Source: UBA4729 sp038236865
GTDB lineage: Bacteria; Patescibacteriota; Saccharimonadia; Saccharimonadales; UBA4665
Length of the DNA: 15,912 nucleotides
Reading direction: 5' to 3'
NCBI GenBank assembly: GCA_038236865.1
Contig: JBBRZI010000028.1
Coordinates: 1-15,912, forward strand
Notes under the pieces: model-generated
What the model was told of the DNA's origin: nothing
The model's input: only the letters and a program-made list of their open reading frames with translations
Database searches by the model: none
Shown: positions 12,980 through 15,912 of the stretch, one piece after another
Layout: each line of letters starts with the position of its first letter
Numbering within the stretch: the stretch's first letter is position 1
Made by a program: the position numbers and the translations under genes

Positions 12980-13276
12980 ATGGGTGATGCCGTGTATATA
13001 GCTCTGGTCATATTGATTTATGGGGCTATAACCGCCGGACTCATTTACTTTGTACGCAAGAGAACAAGGTTATTCATAATTTTGTTAGGTATCATAGCTA
13101 TCCTTGGTGCTGTACCAATAGGTTTCCTTGCCGAGATAGGAATAAACGGATGCTGTGGCGCTCCAAGCACTAGCAATAAAGGGTCTGGTTTCGCCATCGG
13201 TGTGGCGGTTGGAATCTTTGGAATCTTACTTATTACATTTAGTAGCAGATTCAAGAAAAAGAAGTCAGTAAAATAG
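12980..13276 (+). CDS. Small membrane protein of unknown function
   Basis: 98 residues with three hydrophobic helices (about 4-24, 30-52 and 70-88), a loop with two adjacent cysteines (GINGCCGAPS, about 54-63) and a lysine-rich C-terminal tail (FKKKKSVK), which should be cytoplasmic. I recognise no family. The codons are visibly richer in A and T than those of its neighbours (for example many TTA, ATA and GGT), so it may be a recent or fast-evolving gene. It sits alone between tRNA-Gly and a terminator, with an extended -10 directly before the ATG and no ribosome binding site. The reading frame, promoter and terminator support a real gene; nothing indicates its role. Confidence 0.7.
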   Translation: MGDAVYIALVILIYGAITAGLIYFVRKRTRLFIILLGIIAILGAVPIGFLAEIGINGCCGAPSTSNKGSGFAIGVAVGIFGILLITFSSRFKKKKSVK

Positions 13277-13311
13277 TTCTAACCTCTGCAATTGTGTCGC
13301 ACCAATCACAC

Positions 13312-13338
13312 AAAGACTCAACTATTTGGGTCTTTTTT
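13312..13338. terminator. Intrinsic terminator between convergent genes
   Basis: AAAGACTCAA pairs with TTGGGTCTTT (one G-T pair) around CTAT, followed by a T-run. It ends the small membrane-protein gene and could also serve the minus-strand operon, whose last stop is at 13361. Confidence 0.85.
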
Positions 13339-13360
13339 ATTTTACAGCTGCGTATGAACG

Positions 13361-13705
13361 TTAATTACTTTTGGTTGGGAGGAGGCTCGGGTGCAAGGCC
13401 TCAACTACAAAGTTAAGCCGGACCAGTTTGCCACTAGATTTTCCGATGGCTTGAAATTGTGAAGTCGCTGCCTGGCCTGCCCCATATTCAGTTTGGGAAC
13501 CAGCCAGCCGCGTATTAACTTGAATGCGCGCCTGGCCGTTTGCGTTCGGTGCTACTACGACGAGCCTGGCTACGAACGCCCGGCTTAAAAGATTAGTAGT
13601 ACCGGCCGGCGGCGCATAGCTCGCCAGCGACAGCGAAACCACAAACACCGCCAGCAAAACACCGACGACCGGTAGGCTGTGTTTGTGAAGATTCTTGTCG
13701 TTCAT
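13361..13705 (-). CDS. Small exported or membrane-anchored protein of unknown function
   Basis: 114 residues from the ATG at 13705, one nt after the stop of the zinc-ribbon gene, so probably translated by coupling. The first 33 residues are a basic head (NDKNLHKH) and a strong hydrophobic helix (about 12-30) ending ASYAPPAG, which could be cleaved after ASYA or stay as an anchor. The remaining ~80 residues look like a small beta-rich outer domain (AFVARLVVVAPNANGQARIQVN, then LVRLNFVVEALHP). There is no Cys and no recognised family. An earlier in-frame ATG (13738) would overlap the upstream gene and adds an unlikely polar stretch. It is the third gene of the PrsW/zinc-ribbon cluster, suggesting an envelope-related role. 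Confidence 0.7.
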   Translation of the reverse strand: MNDKNLHKHSLPVVGVLLAVFVVSLSLASYAPPAGTTNLLSRAFVARLVVVAPNANGQARIQVNTRLAGSQTEYGAGQAATSQFQAIGKSSGKLVRLNFVVEALHPSLLPTKSN

Positions 13706-13706
13706 G

Positions 13707-14747
13707 TTATTTCCACTGCCAGTTGGCTTCCAGCTCACTCAGGTCGGTTTTGCTGCCCGACTTGGCATGGATCAGCACGAACAAGTTATCCCCCTGCGCC
13801 GTAGTGTGCAGTACAGTCGTCTCTTGGAAAGCAACGTTCGTGGCGCTGTCGACAGCATTGACGACGTAGGCCGGGCTGCCGGCAAACTGGGCCGTGTACC
13901 CGGATGTAATAACAAAGCTGGGCAGGCTCTGCCGAATGTCTTGTTCAATTGCCGTTTTCGAGATGCCCGCAAAATTAGCTTTATTGATAGTCGGTGCAGT
14001 GCTCGATAACACTTTATATATTTCACTTGAAGTCGCCAGTGAACTGGCATTGTAAGCATTGAGGCTGCACGCCGCACTCGTGTTTTCGACGTTGAGATTA
14101 CTGGTGCTGGCAAAGCTAAATGAGTAACACGGCGTCGTGGTACCAGCCACACCGTTCGTACTAGTACCCACATTAGCTCCCCGGTTGCCGCCGGTTAGGT
14201 TCGTAGTATCAGCTATAACCGACACCCACACGCCCAAACCGACCAGAATAGCCAGGGTGGACAGTACAAGGCCAGCAATTTTAAGTTTGGGGCGCTCCGA
14301 ACGTGGCGCAGTTGTCGCCAGAACGATACCAGCTACACCGAGCACGATACCCAAAATAGCCATAAATAATGCACCAATGATGCCCGCTATTCCGAAAACC
14401 AACGCCAGAACGAGCTTAGTGTTTACCGATTGAGCTGTGCTTAGCGCGTAGCTGGGGATAGCCATGGCCGGGCTGGCAGCCGGGCCAACCGGCAACCCAG
14501 TGTAGCCTGGCTGCGTCGTCGTTGGCGGCGGGTTGGCAAAAACCTGCGCGAGCGGGCTGAGTGGTAACGCGGCCGAGCCAGTGCTAGGCGGAACTGGCGA
14601 AAAGGCTTGTCCGCCGGCGCTGATTGTTATCGTCGAAACACCCGGTTGCAGTGGCGGCGGTGTGAGGGCGGCCTGCAGAGCCTGGCCGCAATTACCACAA
14701 AAAAGCGCGCCATTTTCGAGGGGCTGACTACACTGCGGGCAGTTCAT
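13707..14747 (-). CDS. Zinc-ribbon, membrane and extracytoplasmic-domain protein
   Basis: 346 residues in four parts. An N-terminal zinc ribbon (C3, C6, C17, C20; MNCPQCSQPLENGALFCGNC). A long Pro/Ser/Thr/Gly-rich linker (about 28-105). Two or three hydrophobic helices (about 110-145 and 155-180; GIAGIIGALFMAILGIVLG), which resemble DUF4190-type membrane units. A C-terminal extracytoplasmic domain (about 185-346) with two cysteines (TPCYSF and AACSLN) that could form a disulfide. The design, a cytoplasmic metal-binding head joined to an outer sensing or binding domain, suggests an envelope sensor or scaffold, but no function is established. The ribosome binding site is good (AAGGA, about 6 nt upstream). 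It lies 38 nt after the PrsW-like gene, which also carries a zinc ribbon, and 1 nt before the next ORF, so these three form one operon. Confidence 0.82.
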   Translation of the reverse strand: MNCPQCSQPLENGALFCGNCGQALQAALTPPPLQPGVSTITISAGGQAFSPVPPSTGSAALPLSPLAQVFANPPPTTTQPGYTGLPVGPAASPAMAIPSYALSTAQSVNTKLVLALVFGIAGIIGALFMAILGIVLGVAGIVLATTAPRSERPKLKIAGLVLSTLAILVGLGVWVSVIADTTNLTGGNRGANVGTSTNGVAGTTTPCYSFSFASTSNLNVENTSAACSLNAYNASSLATSSEIYKVLSSTAPTINKANFAGISKTAIEQDIRQSLPSFVITSGYTAQFAGSPAYVVNAVDSATNVAFQETTVLHTTAQGDNLFVLIHAKSGSKTDLSELEANWQWK

Positions 14748-14785
14748 GTAATTCCTTTTTGTTTATTTCTGGGACTTGCGCATAG

Positions 14786-15556
14786 TTAAGCACGATTACC
14801 GCAACGCACGCAATAGAGGCCGTGGCTGGGATTAGGCAACCCGCACGTCCGGCAAAAGCTATTTTTACCGACGACACTCAGGCCCGCAGCCCGGTCCAAG
14901 CCAATCGCTTTTGAAAAGAGAATGAACAGGCCGACACTGACGCCGAGCGTAATCAAAATTGATAGCCCAATCAACAGCGGCACACCCGATGCCAAGCCGA
15001 AGTCATACATGCCGTGCAGCACCATCACGCTGCCAAGCGCCAGCGGCGCCGACGCGTACCACGGGTGGCCAGCCAGTTTGCTCTTAGCCAAAAAGTAACC
15101 CACAAGGCCGGTGGTAGCCGCGTGGAAAAAGGGTGTCAGTATAACTCGTGACAGCCCGACGCCGGCGCCAAACTGTAGGCTGTACAAAATATTTTCAGGT
15201 AAACCAAAGCCGAGCCCCGCAATTGCGAAGTAGATCACCCCGTCGGTGTGTTCGTTGAAATAGCGCTTCTTATAAAGAACGGTGGCCAGCGGTATGAATT
15301 TGCAAGCCTCTTCGATAATGCCGACGCCCATCGAGGCTATAAATAACCCCACCAACGGCGCACCGGGCTTCAGACTCTCAATCGGCAAAAGGGTACTCTC
15401 CAAGATCGCCGCCCCGACGCCGCCTACCAGGCCCAGCCCAGCCGCGAGCCACAGCGCGCCAATCGGCTCCCGTTCACCCCGATCGTGAATGATAAAATAC
15501 CAGGCTAATCCGCCTGAGATGAGGATAAAGACGATAAGTATCAAAAAAAGCGGCAT
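14786..15556 (-). CDS. PrsW-family intramembrane metalloprotease with C-terminal zinc ribbon
   Basis: 256 residues, about eight hydrophobic helices, related to the site-1 protease PrsW of the CPBP/Abi-like superfamily. Catalytic motifs: E82-E83-x-x-K86 in GIIEEACKFIP, GLPEN (118-122, E121), H145 in FFHAATTG and H181-x-x-x-D185 in LHGMYDF. In Bacillus subtilis PrsW begins cleavage of the anti-sigma factor RsiW; here no sigma or anti-sigma gene is visible. An added C-terminal zinc ribbon (C235, C238, C249, C252; FCRTCGLPNPSHGLYCVRCG) matches the ribbon of the next protein. There is no Shine-Dalgarno; the leader is A-rich, and a TACAAT box near 15592-15587 may be its promoter. The family call is strong; the substrate is unknown. 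Confidence 0.9.
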   Translation of the reverse strand: MPLFLILIVFILISGGLAWYFIIHDRGEREPIGALWLAAGLGLVGGVGAAILESTLLPIESLKPGAPLVGLFIASMGVGIIEEACKFIPLATVLYKKRYFNEHTDGVIYFAIAGLGFGLPENILYSLQFGAGVGLSRVILTPFFHAATTGLVGYFLAKSKLAGHPWYASAPLALGSVMVLHGMYDFGLASGVPLLIGLSILITLGVSVGLFILFSKAIGLDRAAGLSVVGKNSFCRTCGLPNPSHGLYCVRCGNRA

Positions 15557-15658
15557 AGTTTGTTTGTTTTAATTAAATGCTATGAGCTCATTGTAAACCA
15601 TAAGCCATAAATACCGGATGAGTCGGGGCTTGAGGAGGTATGAAATGGGCGCATTTAC

Positions 15659-15667
15659 TGATATAGT
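15659..15667 (+). promoter_or_regulatory. Extended -10 promoter of tRNA-Arg
   Basis: TG-A-TATAGT ends 9 nt before the tRNA, so the start should fall within a few nt of the mature 5' end. No -35 is visible. Confidence 0.5.
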
Positions 15668-15676
15668 GACCCCACC

Positions 15677-15753
15677 GCCCTGGTAGCTCAGATGGATAGA
15701 GCAGAGGACTTCTAAGCCTAAGGTCGCTGGTTCGAGTCCAGCCCGGGGCACCA
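15677..15753 (+). tRNA. tRNA-Arg (anticodon TCT)
   Basis: 77 nt with an encoded CCA. The acceptor GCCCTGG pairs with CCGGGGC (one T-G pair). The D arm is GCTC/GAGC, the T arm GCTGG/CCAGC around TTCGAGT. The loop CTTCTAA gives anticodon TCT (AGA/AGG codons). The anticodon stem is weak: GAGGA against GCCTA gives only three Watson-Crick pairs, with mismatches at both ends (27-43 and 31-39). All other arms are normal, so it still looks functional. Confidence 0.9.
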
Positions 15754-15789
15754 ATATAAAGAGCTCGGCATACGCCGGGCTTTTTATAT
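15754..15789. terminator. Intrinsic terminator after tRNA-Arg
   Basis: AAAGAGCTCGGC pairs with GCCGGGCTTTTT around ATAC, with two G-T pairs and flanking ATATA/TATAT that extend the symmetry. The T-run follows on the plus strand. Confidence 0.8.
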
Positions 15790-15912
15790 TTGTTCTTGGC
15801 CGGCTTGAACCAGCGACAGGGATTTTGCGAAGCAAACTATCGTAGTCGGTGGTTCGTAAGGAGTGAGGCGCACAGATGCTTGCATCGAGCACTGGAGCGA
15901 CGGAATAGCGTA
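15790..15912. other. Right edge: no gene seen; tRNA-like inverted fragment
   Basis: No credible ORF start was found. GAACCAGCGAC (15807-15817) is the exact inverse complement of part of the tRNA-Arg T arm (15723-15733), and the similarity continues weakly beyond it. A TTTGC-GAA-GCAAA hairpin follows (15824-15836). The remainder may be the beginning of something that continues outside the window. Confidence 0.35.

Noticed and set aside
1..15912. CRISPR arrays, insertion sequences, prophage or replication origin
   Set aside because: No regularly spaced repeats, transposase-like, integrase-like or replication protein sequences were found on either strand.

Overview
The window (about 15.9 kb, roughly 52-55% GC by eye) looks like chromosomal DNA of a small-genome bacterium of the Candidate Phyla Radiation, most likely Candidatus Saccharibacteria (TM7). 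This is an inference from three things. The first is a complete proteobacterial-type cyoABCDE quinol-oxidase operon, which I recall being reported in several Saccharibacteria. The second is a MurA enzyme carrying an N-terminal XRE-type helix-turn-helix. The third is the dense layout, with leaderless starts and many small membrane or zinc-ribbon proteins of unknown role. No phage, transposase, CRISPR or plasmid genes were seen.

Layout. 1-299 (-): 5' part of a secreted surface-type protein running off the left edge, with its own promoter. 300-678: no gene; a degenerate interspersed repeat. 679-5435 (-): cyoA-B-C-D-E, tightly coupled. 5436-5628: divergent intergenic region. 5629-6036 (+): YggT-family membrane protein, then a strong bidirectional terminator. 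6104-6604 (-): an unusual unit made of a promoter, a 27-codon ORF with a strong Shine-Dalgarno, about 250 nt rich in helices (candidate structured RNA), a 36-codon ORF with a strong Shine-Dalgarno, and the terminator. 6664-7242 and 7289-7837 (-): YdjM/DUF457-like membrane protein and an XRE-HTH regulator. 8058-9095 (+): murB. 9096-9546: a repeat-packed convergent gap containing a 118-bp imperfect palindrome. 9547-10824 (-): glyA. 10972-12492 (+): HTH-murA fusion. 12493-12877: second copy of the long interspersed repeat, then a tRNA promoter. 12878-12952 (+): tRNA-Gly(TCC). 12980-13276 (+): small membrane protein. 13361-15556 (-): PrsW-like protease with a C-terminal zinc ribbon, a zinc-ribbon/membrane/extracytoplasmic protein, and a small secreted protein, probably one operon. 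15677-15753 (+): tRNA-Arg(TCT), then a terminator and an unexplained right edge.

How the genes fit together. The cyo operon encodes a cytochrome bo3-type quinol oxidase with every haem, CuB, proton-channel and quinol-site residue that I could check, plus its haem O synthase. It should reduce O2 with quinol electrons and pump protons. murA and murB encode the first two committed steps of peptidoglycan precursor synthesis. They flank glyA but are separately promoted. Several monocistronic genes have a -10 box ending only 6-10 nt before the start codon and no Shine-Dalgarno, so they are probably translated from leaderless mRNAs. Operon-internal genes, cyoA, yggT and the two tiny ORFs mostly use ordinary ribosome binding sites. 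The most interesting candidate for something undescribed is the micro-ORF / folded-RNA / micro-ORF unit at 6104-6604.
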